From Corticium candelabrum (Eukaryota > Porifera > Homoscleromorpha > Homosclerophorida > Plakinidae), in contig NC_085086.1 in assembly GCF_963422355.1 (NCBI RefSeq), positions 6,170,973-6,234,972 on the forward strand: DNA of 64,000 nt, given 5' to 3'. This document shows, in pieces, positions 10,351 through 20,571 of the stretch. The notes beneath the pieces are model-generated. The model did no database searches. It saw only the letters and a program-made list of their open reading frames with translations, and was not told the DNA's origin. The translations under genes were made by a program, and so were the position numbers. How positions within the stretch are numbered: the first letter of the stretch is position 1; each line of letters begins with the position of its first letter.

Positions 10351-11092
10351 ATATATATACAAGCTCCAATGCCCGGCTTCGCCCGGGGGACAACCCATGC
10401 CAGGTGCTTCTCCTTTGCACTTCAAGACGTTGTTGCCGTTGCGAGGAACAGGTGTATCGAATCTGGCATCTATTGGACACGAATTCCGTTCGGAAATCTA
10501 TCAGAGCAGAACTGGAAGTCATATAATTGCTGTATAGTGTTGGTTATTATCCCTGTGCAAAAAATGTTCCAATCACAGCACAAACCAATTACACTAACTT
10601 ATGCCCTTGTCAGCGCAACCCAAGCCAGACCACGTGGAGGTCAGGGCATATACTGGCTCAAAAAATTGGTTGAGACATGCTCAACCTGGAGCCCTCGCTC
10701 CGGTGGTATTTGAACGTTATGTACCTGCTTGATGTCTTCAGCATAGGTCTCTTTGAGAAATTGATGCATCACTAGCTGCTGCAGCCACCAAAACGGTCTA
10801 CTTTGTCCAGTTTGTTGCTGTGTGATACATATTATCTACCTACCTTTTAGTGCATTATTGTAGTGTTTTGTCTGCTTAGTCGTTAGTCATTAATGTTTAT
10901 GTAATTGACCATGTGTGCATGATCAAAAGCGGTGTCTTGAATGTTCAGTTGGGCTGAACTTACAGCCATGCAAAGCCACAGTCTGAGATGTCATGGAGTG
11001 CTTGCACACTCCTATTAACAATCAACCTCTTCTAAGCTAACCTTGGTTCAGTCGCTGTTGGCCATGAATGCCTGCAGTGAATATAAAGATGA

Positions 11093-11302
11093 TCATCTTG
11101 TCGACCGCACTTCCTGGTACACTACGTTTTTCGTTTTTCCTTCTTTTGACAAGAAAGTTAGTCCATGTTTGGAGGCAACTCTAGAAATGCCAACATAAAG
11201 CTGTCCATGGCTAAAGGATGGCTCATGTAGATCTAGCCCTGCCACACCTAAGGTCTGCCCTTGTGCCTTGTAAATAGTCATAGTAAAGCAGACGGCGGCC
11301 AA
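11093..11302 (-). pseudogene. Helitron helicase C-terminus (PIF1-type motifs)
   Basis: The frame reads FTMTIYKAQGQTLGVAGLDL and then FSHGQLYVGISRV, the terminal helicase motifs of Helitron Rep-helicases (PIF1 family). The upstream helicase motifs and the HUH endonuclease are missing. The N-terminal side of the frame reads RLAAV directly before FTMT, showing where the deletion joined it to the N-terminal repeat region. Confidence 0.92.
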
Positions 11303-11321
11303 TCGTTCTTGTCTGGCTAGC

Positions 11322-11678
11322 TCATCTTCCGCTGCAGGCGCTGGAAGCAGTTCTGTTGCGGTCGGCGGCCAATCGTTCTTGTCTGGCTACAGTGTGTACA
11401 TCTACGCGAGTTCTAGCAGTGGTATTACGATTAATCTGAAGTCGTCGCTGTCTGTCTAACTCGTTTTCGTTCGCGCGAGCCGTAGCGCTTCTGTGTCTGT
11501 CGCTGTCTAGTCGCCATTGTCTAGCTGCCTCACCTTGCTCAGCACGCGCTCTCGCCACTCTATCTCTACCGCAGTCCAAACGTTGCCGTCTCACTACTTC
11601 GTCTTCTTCTAAACGTCTCCGTTTTTGACTGGCTGCAGCTGCCGATGAAAAAATTGTCTTTCGTCTCTTCGGAGGCAT
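11322..11678 (-). pseudogene. Helitron ORF N-terminal repeat region
   Basis: From an ATG (MPPKRRKT...) the frame encodes at least three Arg-rich repeats of about 22 residues (RLDSDRHRSATARANE, RLQINRNTTARTR, RLAADRNRT). These are typical of the N-terminal part of many animal Helitron proteins. It runs into a stop just past a duplicated 27-bp block. Its downstream continuation (Rep domain) is deleted. Confidence 0.78.
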
Positions 11679-11899
11679 TGTAAAAACGACGAAAAATGTC
11701 GCGTATACACTTGCAAATCCTATATTGCGCGGCTAGCAGACTGTAATGTTTTGGCAACAGTAGAGTGTAATGTTTTGTCAGTAACCGTTTACTGTCACTA
11801 ATTAGCCGTGGTGTTAGTTCACTAAAGGCATATCAAGTGCGTTGACATCTGTGACGTTTGCTATTAATTAAGATAACGTAAGATTATCGGCAGTGCGAA

Positions 11900-12330
11900 A
11901 GATCCTGTACAGACATCGGCACTTCTCTCCGCTGCAGGGAGTGCATACTGTCCGATGTCAAGAACGGGCCGGTAAATTCGGTGTAGATACGTAGTGATTA
12001 GTTGAAATCACGTGCAATACTTACCCGGATAATCCGTTCCCCGTATACAACGAATGCCGACTCGCGTCATTTCGACGGTCCCGCTGAACGTCGTCTGTTC
12101 GAAGACGTTGCTGGCGTTTCGGGGAACAGGTGCATCAAACACGGCAGCTCTTCGACGGTCGCAGACTGGCAAACGACTGTGTGCGTATTTTTTCGAGACC
12201 CGGATATCAGCAAGAATATCTCCCTTTTCCCGACGTCGCCGGCAATAGACGACACGCTCGGCGCGTACCGTCCGACGTCGGGAACGGGCAGTCTAAATTC
12301 GGTGGAGACACGATGCGCCGTTCCGGAGAT
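11900..12330. repeat. Degenerate tandem repeat in the Helitron 5' region
   Basis: The segment at about 11930-11985 (gtccgatgtcaagaacgggc...taaattcggtg) recurs at about 12268-12305 (gtccgacgtcgggaacgggc...taaattcggtg). A further piece (12100-12150, gttgctggcgtttcgggg) recurs near 10430. They look like leader repeats of the Helitron. Confidence 0.6.
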
Positions 12331-12561
12331 ATTCGCGCGCGAGCGGAAGCGAACGCGATCGGCGGGAAACGGCGTCGTCGTGGGAGAAGTCAAGAAGACG
12401 ACCGCGGTCTGACTTTCGACCTGAATGAATTCGGCGTGCGCGAGCGAAATTCGGCCGAGATCGGACTCGCCGTCTTCGAGAGACGCTCGTACGTACGGAC
12501 ACACAGACAGACAGAAAGACAGACACACAGACAGACAGACACACACACACAGACACCTCTC

Positions 12562-12682
<121 letters not shown>

Positions 12683-12704
12683 ATTGTTATATATATATTT
12701 ACAT

Positions 12705-13530
12705 ATATAACTATATTTTTCAAATGTACGTAAATTTTTCACAGCAACTATACAAGAAAAACAAGAAATGAAGCAGTCGATGAAAGGATTGCAAAGCACA
12801 TTGGTACGCTATGACTGTGAATATGTAACCGGATCAAGTGTCGGCAAAACTAGAAAGAAGCAAACACCAAGAGTGCAAGAGCTGCCACAAAAAGAAGTCT
12901 TGTCATCAGAGCCTCTCAGAAAGGAACCCAAGATTACACCTATATCTGTGATTCAATTAGAATCAGAGTCAGCACATCAGCCCAAGAATATGTCTGCAGA
13001 GAGTAATGTATGTATAGTTAAGTTTCGCAGGGCTTTCGGCGAGAGCAATATGTAGCTGATGATATAAGTTACCGTCAATTGCCGGTGCTATACCAAACAA
13101 TAGAATCCACTTCAGGCTCAAATAGATAAGAAATCATTGTCATTCTTGAGAGGCATTTATAGCATTAGAGATCACGCTAGACTCATCACAATCTCATCAA
13201 CCCTTGCTGGTGATTGGATTAAAGCCATTTATAACGAAAAGATTGACCTCGTAACGCAGAAACATTACATTATTACCTTCGTAAGAATCTGGTTGAGAAT
13301 TTCGATAGTACTGTCTTACACATGCGCTAAGAGATGTGTTTGCGGACAAATACTGAATGAATACACTTGGTGACGACGCCTTGAGTTGCGGCAGTCGTTG
13401 TACACGTAAGACACGGCATGATAGTCTTAGAGGCATGTTATGCCATGCTCTCCTGACACACAACAGCGTTGTTAAAGAACAAATTAGCGGGCAAGATGGG
13501 TTTTCGTGCAAAAGCTCCTGGTCGAAGTCC
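12705..13530 (+). repeat. Dispersed gene-like repeat, copy C, with RLE fragment
   Basis: This copy matches the second half of copy B in order. It has the [10 protein letters not shown] block (12806), SVGKTR without the 41-nt interruption seen in B, a Ser/Glu/Lys-rich stretch ending at a GTATGT donor-like site (about 13009), and then the RT/RLE C-terminal fragment (13130-13480: HARLITISSTLAGDWIKAI). The frame is open over 12768-13055 (95 codons). No function is recognised. Confidence 0.7.
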
Positions 13531-13644
13531 ACAATGAGTAACAATTCGAGTAGAGTTCAAATTGTGAGTCCAATGAATCCAAGAAAGATATGTTTGCGAC
13601 TGCATCGAGGTGGCATTTTCAATTAACATATTTCTCATCCGACA

Positions 13645-14313
13645 ATGTCGAACGACGCCGTGCACGTGGAACAACAACGGAGATCGGGACGTCAGCTCCC
13701 GCAGTGCTCTCACTCGCACGGCAGCAACAAGACCAAGCCACATAAGGGCATACAAGCACAGCTCAGACTGAAAAAGTCAACGACGGTACGGAATATGGGG
13801 CGAGGGCCGCCCGGAAGGAGTGCCAGTCGTCCTGACCGGCGTTGGCGGCGGTGCACGGAGTGGATAGCGTCGGCGGCGAACCATGCATCATCTTCGATGA
13901 AGACGAGCCTAGACAAGGAGGACGAGGACGGCGCGATACACGTGGCGACCAGGTCGTCACTTCCGCTTCCACTCGATCATCAGCCGCTTCTGTCCCTTCC
14001 CCAACTCCCCGAACCACCCCCACAGACGCAGGAGCGAATGGAAACAGACGAGAACGGAGAGGAACGAAGAACCGCCGATGGCGACCGAGGCACAGAAACC
14101 CTCCGAGAAATTGACACCGACTACGATCCGGACGCATTGATCGAACTACTACTGTCACGTCGATACGTGGAAGCCAACTCTGAGGCGATGGCGTCGGTGA
14201 ACGAAATACTCGCCAAAAGGTGCCACATAATGTATACCTTCGAAAACTTGACTCACAATCGAAATTTCTTACAGAAAGCAAATAAACGAAAACGTGACGC
14301 GCGAATGGCTTGA
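13645..14313 (+). CDS. Unassigned GC-rich ORF, 222 aa
   Basis: The frame opens at an ATG (MSNDAVHVEQQRRSGRQ). It is basic at the start, proline-rich in the middle (PLPLDHQPLLSLPQLPEPPP) and acidic later (YDPDALIELLLSRRYVEANS), ending in KRKRDARMA. GC content is well above its surroundings. The opposite strand is also open for 219 codons, so coding on this strand is not certain. A gypsy reverse-transcriptase scrap follows immediately (14318). It may be the leading ORF of a decayed retroelement or a transferred gene fragment. No domain is recognised. Confidence 0.35.
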   Translation: MSNDAVHVEQQRRSGRQLPQCSHSHGSNKTKPHKGIQAQLRLKKSTTVRNMGRGPPGRSASRPDRRWRRCTEWIASAANHASSSMKTSLDKEDEDGAIHVATRSSLPLPLDHQPLLSLPQLPEPPPQTQERMETDENGEERRTADGDRGTETLREIDTDYDPDALIELLLSRRYVEANSEAMASVNEILAKRCHIMYTFENLTHNRNFLQKANKRKRDARMA

Positions 14314-14317
14314 AGTA

Positions 14318-14470
14318 CGCCTTCGGGTCAAATTTTTTCAAAAGTCTAGTAAGTACATTGAACACATTATAGATACTGAAGGTATTCGCCAGTCTGACAG
14401 TAAAATTCAAGTGATTCGACACATGCCAAGTTCACAAGACGTTTCAGAAGAGCGTAAATATTTCAGTGGC
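14318..14470 (+). pseudogene. Ty3/gypsy reverse transcriptase scrap
   Basis: The reading VKFFQKSSKYIEHIIDTEGI, then SDSKIQVIRHMPSSQDVSE, corresponds to the conserved region after the gypsy RT catalytic box (CxFF...YLGHxI...GI..D..KI..I...P.P). Only about 50 residues remain. Confidence 0.8.
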
Positions 14471-14526
14471 AATGTTGACACCTCTTTCAAGAGTGTAATC
14501 AAGTGAGCTCCATATAACGTTCCTAT

Positions 14527-15440
14527 AACCAAGAGTGACTGCATCGGCCATATTCAAAAAAGGATGGAAAGTGGGTTGCGAGTGATAGTGGACAAGAACA
14601 AAGCGGTTGAGTGTGTGTTCAACAATGGCAAGATAGCGAAAGGGATTTCCGGGCATGGGCGACTCACTCTGAATATAATTAACAAGATCCACAATTATTA
14701 TGGACAAGTTACTCGTAACGAAACAGAAAGGGGCGCTGGAAGGATATCATTTTCAAACGAAACTGACAGGTTGCTAAATCAGATGTGCAACATGTGGCGA
14801 AGAGATCCAGGCCAGAGATGAGACATAGATGGCATGATGAAGACATCAAGACGATCTTGGGCACTACTCCGACCAGCATGATGTGTCAAGCTGATGTGAA
14901 TTCTTGGTGCAAGTACCACACAAACAAAGACAAAAATGTAATCAAATTAAACGACAAATGAATGTCTGGTTCATAGTGTCATTCTAGATATAAGCCCAAA
15001 CACATTCCGGAAATTGTCCTAGAGTTGATGGCCCGGTATTTGACCAATTATGTGCTGTGCCTCATTTGGACAGGTGCCAGAGAGGCGACACACAGAATTC
15101 GAACGAAGCCTTGCACCATCTGGAAGAGGGCTCCGAAACCACGTTTGCCTCCCCGGATATAATTGAGCTGACTGTTGCTATAGCTGTGTTGCAGCGAAAT
15201 TGTGGAACTGGTGGACTGCAGAAGATACCCTACCGGATTGGAGTGGATCCAACTATGTCGACTTCTCTGTTTGAGAACATAGATGCAAGGAGGGGGCCAC
15301 CATCTCATCATCTCGTAACCGTGCTAAGAAGACCAGACGCAAGGTCCTGCATGGGCTCAAGAAGAGAAAGACTGATCAACTAAAAGAGGAGACGCCATCA
15401 TATGAGGCTGGCGCATTTGATGCCAATCCAGATGCTCCGG
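14527..15440 (+). pseudogene. Mutator-like transposase, C-terminal half (remnant)
   Basis: Successive frames give blocks familiar from the animal Mutator-like transposase family: CIGHIQKRMESGLRVI (14540), GKGR-like GHGRLTLNIINKIHNYYGQV (14650), DVNSWCKYHTNK (14890), RGATQNSNEALHHL with one shift (about 15080), and NCGTGGLQKI..RIGVDP (15200). An RRKVLHGLKKRK basic run (15325) follows. Several frameshifts and stops make it a pseudogene. The matching N-terminal half from another copy is at 31940-32810. Confidence 0.82.
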
Positions 15441-15544
15441 GTATGTAAGTTTACTTTCTTTGTATGTATGTACATGTATGTACGTATGTATGTTTGTACA
15501 TATGTCAGGTCCTAGCAGTGGCAGAGGTTCAGGACGTGGTCGAC

Positions 15545-16325
15545 GACGAGGAAAAGAAATCACTTCAGGGTCAAGATATAGATAATAAGTCATTGTTATT
15601 CTTTAGAGGCATTTACAGCATTAGAGATCACGTTAGACTCAACACGATCTCATCAACCCTTGCTGATGCCTGGATTAAATCCATTCCTAACGAAAAGCAT
15701 GACCTGGCAACGCAGAAACATGATATCATTGCTTCCGTAATAATCAGGCTGAGAATTTCTATATTCCCACCTCACACAAACGCTAAGAGATGTGGTTGCG
15801 GACAAATACTGTATACACTTGGTGACAACGCCATGAGTTGGGGCAATGGTTGCACACGTACGAAACTGCATAATAGTCTTAAACACATGTTATGGCATCT
15901 TTTCCTGACAGACAACAGCGTTGTTAATTAAAAAGGAACAAGCAACTAGCGGGCAAGACTCACCCATAGACCAAGCGACCTTTACCATCACGACTTTATA
16001 AAAGAGAAACCAGCCTTCTTTGATGTAACAGTAAGGAATTCTTTACAACTCCGATATGTTGTAACATCTTTAAAAAGTGCTGAAAATGCAGCAGTAACTG
16101 GTGAAGTGGTGAAGGACGATTAGCGCCATGAAGAACAAATTGTTTCTTCTGGAGGTTTACTCTTTCACGTAGTAGTGGAGACATTAGGCTACTGGACTCT
16201 CTCTAGTTTGAAGACACTGAAGTCTATAGTCTATAACATCTTCGACCACCTCATGCAACACAACATCACTTTCGCTAACTCTAAATAACCTAATGCAACA
16301 ACTATCTGTCCAACTTTAGACAGAT
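15545..16325 (+). pseudogene. RT/RLE element 3' end with endonuclease core (remnant)
   Basis: The frame repeats the RLE-element C-terminal block: HVRLNTISSTLADAWIKSIP, then an intact-looking CGCGQILYTLGDNAMSWGNGC. It continues after a shift near 15950 into HRPSDLYHHDF, AFFDVTVRNS, GEVVKDD, then a stop, and GGLLFHVVVETLGYW. RPSD..(D)VTVR..K is the restriction-like endonuclease signature region, more complete here than in copies B and C. A TAG after VKDD (about 16121) and the frameshift show decay. Confidence 0.78.
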
Positions 16326-16442
16326 AACACTAGATTAGTACATGGCTGTTTGCAATTGCCTTTTGGCAATGACTCTTTCGGGATTTACATATGTAGGAAC
16401 GACGGTTGGGGCGAAAATGGTTTCGGGTATTTGGGGTATACG

Positions 16443-16467
16443 TAAAGTCTGTCTCAGAATTAAAGTC
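16443..16467 (-). repeat. Left arm of an inverted homology flanking the IS630-like gene
   Basis: On the minus strand this 25-bp stretch reads nearly the same as 18700-18724 (gactttaat.ctg.gacagacttta, 23 of 25). Weaker similarity extends outward on both sides over about 100 bp. The pair may mark long degenerate terminal regions of the transposon, or two oppositely oriented copies of another repeat. Confidence 0.6.
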
Positions 16468-16989
16468 ATAACGGGTTTGGGGGAGTAACTTGGGAGTGGC
16501 TGAGGAAACCCTGCACCTTGTAAGGACCATATGCAATGTTGTTGCAACAATCAATTATAGATCCAGTTAGCCTCAGTTTACTATCCCCTCCAGGTAAACT
16601 AACACAGGTACTAGATAAGTAAGTGTTCCCTGTACGTACCCACAACATCCAAATCTTTTAGCTACAGTAGCTTGGCTACAAGAAGTTCTTCAGTAGATCT
16701 ATGTGGTGTGCAACTTGGGAGGGCCTGCCTAATTAGCGGACATCTGTCCTTTGCAGCTGTGTAAAAACAATTGCAACGCATTTTCTTTTACGCGGCTGGT
16801 TGGAACTCAATAAGCCCCATAACTGTTACAGTCCAAGTTCTAACTTAGTAGTCTGCAGTCAATCAGAACTCAGATGCATTTTCAGAAGCAAAATGATAAC
16901 AGTATCCAAACCGGAAACAGACTGTGTAGTGCAGGTGACGTAACAAGTTTATAGCAGTCACCAGAGATTCCATTTGGAGGTCCCACGCA

Positions 16990-18372
16990 TTGCCTATAAA
17001 AAACCCAGCAATTTCTATCTATTTTCCAATGGCAACACAATCAGGAAGACATATAAGAAGTATAGAAAAGTCAATTGTGCTTTCCGTGAGAGATTTCTTT
17101 GTGAAAGAAAAGGAGGATGGCCCCATCCTTCTGGACAAACCGATCCAGAGAGTAGCAGAAGCAACAGGGATGCACCAGAGAACAATCTACAGAATCTGCA
17201 GAGAACATAGAGATAAGGAACATATTGAAAGTCCAAGGAAGAGAGGGAGAAAAGAACACAGTGGACCAGTTAGAGAGTACACAGACAATTTTCAAGAGGC
17301 TGTAATCAGGAAAAGAATTCATAAATTCTACACTGACAAAGTCTTCCCCACATTAACACTACTCCATGCTGCTCTAGTAGAAGAAGAGGAGTTTCCATAT
17401 TCAAGGGCAAGTTTGCATAGGATCATTAGCAGAATGGGCTTTCGACATAAAACTATGAACAGAAAAAAATGTTTATACGAACAGCACCGCATTGTGGCCT
17501 CACGAGCCCAATACCTGAAAGAAATCAAACGATTTCGATCAGAAGGTAGGCCTATTATCTACCTTGATGAAACATGGCTAAATCAGCACCATACAGTGAC
17601 AAAATGCTGGACAGACTATGACGGGAAAGGTGGCCTCAAGATTCCTAGTGGTAAAGGAAAACGACTCATAATCCTTCATGCAGGTTGTGAGCAAGGGTGG
17701 ATTGATGGAGCTGAACTGATTTTTGTTGGCAAAAGAGACTCAGGCGATTATCACAACGAAATGAATATTTTACATTTCATGGAGTGGTTTAGAGAGAAGC
17801 TGTTACCAAACTGTCCACCTCGATCTGTGATTGTGTTGGATAATGCCAAGTACCACAACGCAGTTGTTGAAAAAATACCAACCAAGTCAAGCAGAAAACA
17901 GGATATGTTAGACTGGCTTGCAAAGCATAAAATTCGTCATGAAAAGAAGATGTTAAAAGCTGAACTATATTTCTTAATTTGGGCAACCAATCCTGTTTCT
18001 GTATACCAAACAGACGTCTTTGCACAAGAAAAGGGACACTGCTGTTTGCGTCTCCCTGTTGGTCACTGTGAACTAAATCCTATAGAGCTCGCATGGGCAC
18101 AAGTCAAAGGTTATGCAGCTAGAAAGAATACAGGGATCAGTGGTTTTACTATGGAGAACATCTTGCAACTTGCCAGAGAAGGAATGCTGGAAGTCACACC
18201 AGATCGATGGGCTGGCTGTGTGGAACATGTACGAGAAAAGGTGGAGAAACACTATTGGGAAGTAGACGGACTGAGGGACGACCTAGTTGAGCGAATGGTA
18301 ATAGAAGTAGGCCATGGCGACACCTCGAGCTCTGAGTCTGAAGTAACTGTTAGCGATACAGAAAGTGACTAA
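16990..18372 (+). CDS. IS630/Tc1-type DDE transposase, 460 aa, long D-E spacing
   Basis: This is an intact transposase frame. The N-terminal half carries a helix-turn-helix (IQRVAEATGMHQRTIYRICR, about residues 52-71) and a second HTH-like region (SRASLHRIISRMGF, about 138-151). The catalytic domain has D193 (IIYLDETW), D284 (VIVLDNAKYHN) and E366 (ELNPIELAW). The spacing between the second Asp and the Glu is 81 residues, far longer than the 34-41 usual in Tc1/mariner, because of an insertion (KSSRKQDMLDWLAKHKI). A Ser/Glu-rich tail ends the protein. The in-frame ATG at 17029 (MATQSG) is an alternative start. Clear TIRs were not found. A dead relative lies at 7321-7579. Confidence 0.92.
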   Translation: MPIKNPAISIYFPMATQSGRHIRSIEKSIVLSVRDFFVKEKEDGPILLDKPIQRVAEATGMHQRTIYRICREHRDKEHIESPRKRGRKEHSGPVREYTDNFQEAVIRKRIHKFYTDKVFPTLTLLHAALVEEEEFPYSRASLHRIISRMGFRHKTMNRKKCLYEQHRIVASRAQYLKEIKRFRSEGRPIIYLDETWLNQHHTVTKCWTDYDGKGGLKIPSGKGKRLIILHAGCEQGWIDGAELIFVGKRDSGDYHNEMNILHFMEWFREKLLPNCPPRSVIVLDNAKYHNAVVEKIPTKSSRKQDMLDWLAKHKIRHEKKMLKAELYFLIWATNPVSVYQTDVFAQEKGHCCLRLPVGHCELNPIELAWAQVKGYAARKNTGISGFTMENILQLAREGMLEVTPDRWAGCVEHVREKVEKHYWEVDGLRDDLVERMVIEVGHGDTSSSESEVTVSDTESD

Positions 18373-19229
18373 CTGTTGACCTTTGGTATTGTACAGGGTG
18401 TAGCAACAGCAGGTAGCTAATTTATATGTCCATTAGAGTATCAACTTCAGTCTCAATTACAGTCTTTATCTTAAAGAGTTGAAACTAATTTGGCAAGCTA
18501 TGCATTTAGAGAACGTTGATTGACATAACTCCACCCTCTATCTCATTATATTTCTAAAGTGTGCTGTATCTCCTCTCTAATACACCCTATCAACAACACG
18601 TTGCCATAATTGAATAAAGGGAATCAAGAGCTATGCAATGATGCCCGTATCAATCCCGTATCTTCCAAAGTGGCCCCTCAGCTGCCCATTTTCGGTTGTG
18701 ACTTTAATGCTGGGACAGACTTTAGTTCATATAAATATAAATATCCATTTATAATCCTAACCCTAAACCTAAAAACGAGCCACGAAATTGACGATCTAAG
18801 CAATGAAAACCCACTGACACCGCGCCGGACAAAAAAAAACGTTCTGTCAACTATCGCCAAATAATTTAGAAAACGTAAAGCCGATGTGCAGATAGGAGAT
18901 TGTGGGCGTTTGCAAGTAAAGTACGTTGGTAAACAAACTTACTCAATTTCAATTAACTTCCGATATTTCACGTCTGCATAGCTGGAAATGTATTGCTAAT
19001 TGTGTTTAACTTCCTCAACTGTGCATTTGGGTAAACCAATGAATCGAACAGCATGCTTCTACCAGCATTTACACCTTTGCCGAAAACCATTACAGGACTG
19101 TCTTTTCATGGATGAATGAAGTCTTTCTTCTTCTTACAAACATCATGAGGCCTTATCTAGCAAGACATTCAGCTGAAATGACAATGCATTTAATTAACGG
19201 CTACGCCGATCAACGATTCAGAACAGTTT
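18373..19229. other. Transposon 3' flank and unassigned sequence
   Basis: 18373-18720 is probably the 3' non-coding flank of the IS630-like element, including the right arm of the inverted homology at 18700-18724. The rest holds a short ccctaaaccta run (18767) and no recognised gene. Confidence 0.5.
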
Positions 19230-19350
19230 TGGAATACTAGTTGGACCTTAAAGAATATTTCGTAAACTGATAATTGCAAGACAAGAGAATGCAGTCACTT
19301 TCAAGAAAGCAGCTATTGCACTGCACAACTTTGTTCGAGTTGATTAAGTA
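19230..19350 (+). pseudogene. PIF/Harbinger transposase C-terminal scrap
   Basis: The translation RKLIIARQENAVTFKKAAIA followed by LHNFVRVD and a stop matches the end of Harbinger DDE_4 nucleases (FR.PI....  ...V.KA.IALHNFL). Only about 30 residues are legible. Upstream sequence (19060-19230) may be more of it. Confidence 0.65.
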
Positions 19351-19514
19351 TGTAGAAGTTTCTAACATAAAAATTGGGAATTAACTAAATTTGTTTTTGT
19401 TGTTATTAGACAATACATAAAGAACAAACCCGTCAAGTGGGGAGTGAAGTTGTATTGTGTATGCGATTCTATCTCCGGCTACACATACAACTTCGAGATA
19501 TACACGGGCAAAGA

Positions 19515-19655
19515 GCGACAAACATCGGATGCGGCGACAACAGCAGCAACAACATCAGCTGCAACAACAACTGCAGTAACAACATCAGCTGCAACAACAA
19601 CTGCAGCAACAACATCAGTTGCAACTACAACATCAGCTGCAACAACATCACGATC
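19515..19655 (+). repeat. CAA/GCA-type microsatellite inside the piggyBac gene
   Basis: Imperfect repeats of acaacatcagctgcaacaac. The coding frames before and after it differ by one, so the repeat probably brought a frameshift, unless an unseen intron lies here. Confidence 0.85.
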
Positions 19656-20571
19656 GGCTGGCTCGGCTCGGAACGACGGAAGACGACACGTCAACCAGCG
19701 GATGACACAAGTGTGATCCATCGTACAGTCATGCGTATGATGGATCCTCTCCTTGATCAGGGGTACACTGTATACACAGATCAATTCTACACATCTGGAC
19801 CTCTGTTCAAAGAGCTTTACAGTCGGGGTACAATGGCTTGTGGTACCGTCCAGAAAAACAGGAAGGGTGTTCCTCAACATTTCAAAAACACACGTGTCTT
19901 TGGGAAGTCACCACGAGGTAGCCATAGCAAATAAGTTTATTAGCAAATACAATTATAGTTTTCTTTTAGGTTCATTCCGCTATGATCGTGATAACGAATT
20001 GTTGATCATTCAGTGGGTGGACCGGAACGTGGTGACGGTAATGAGCACCCTTCATTCTGGACACCTCTATACTCCCTGCGAACGATTTACCAAAGATCGT
20101 GCAAAGTATGAGGGGCACCACAAGATAACCATTTCCAGACCTGAGGCTATTGGCGATTACAACATACACATGGGCGGAGTTGATAAGTCCGACCAAATGA
20201 TTAAATACTATGAAGTCCTTCACAAGAGCCTCAAGTACTGGAAGAAGATCTTTCTGCACATGATTGACTTAGCCGTATTCAACAGCTACATCATGTTTAC
20301 TGCCCTTCAACAAGAACATCCTCAAGATCCACTTCTCAAGAGGAAAGGGCAGTATACGCAGAAAGACTTCAGGTGTGAGCTTATGCGAGGGTTGGCTGGA
20401 ATCGATGTCGACGAACCTGTACCACGGTATTGTGCATCAACCCAAAGAGTGGTACAGGTTCGGCCACACTTAGATTACCAGCATCAGCAACACATACAAA
20501 CACTACAACAACAAATGCATCAACAACAAATACAACATCAGCAAGCCATACAAACAATGCAACAACAACTA

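Noticed and set aside
13763-14422. 219-codon minus-strand frame opposite the GC-rich ORF
   Set aside because: Composition is what a GC-rich antisense frame gives, and no motif was recognised. The plus-strand frame is kept only at low confidence.
19479-19880. Minus-strand 133-codon frame
   Set aside because: Antisense of the microsatellite and of the conserved piggyBac block; no independent motif.
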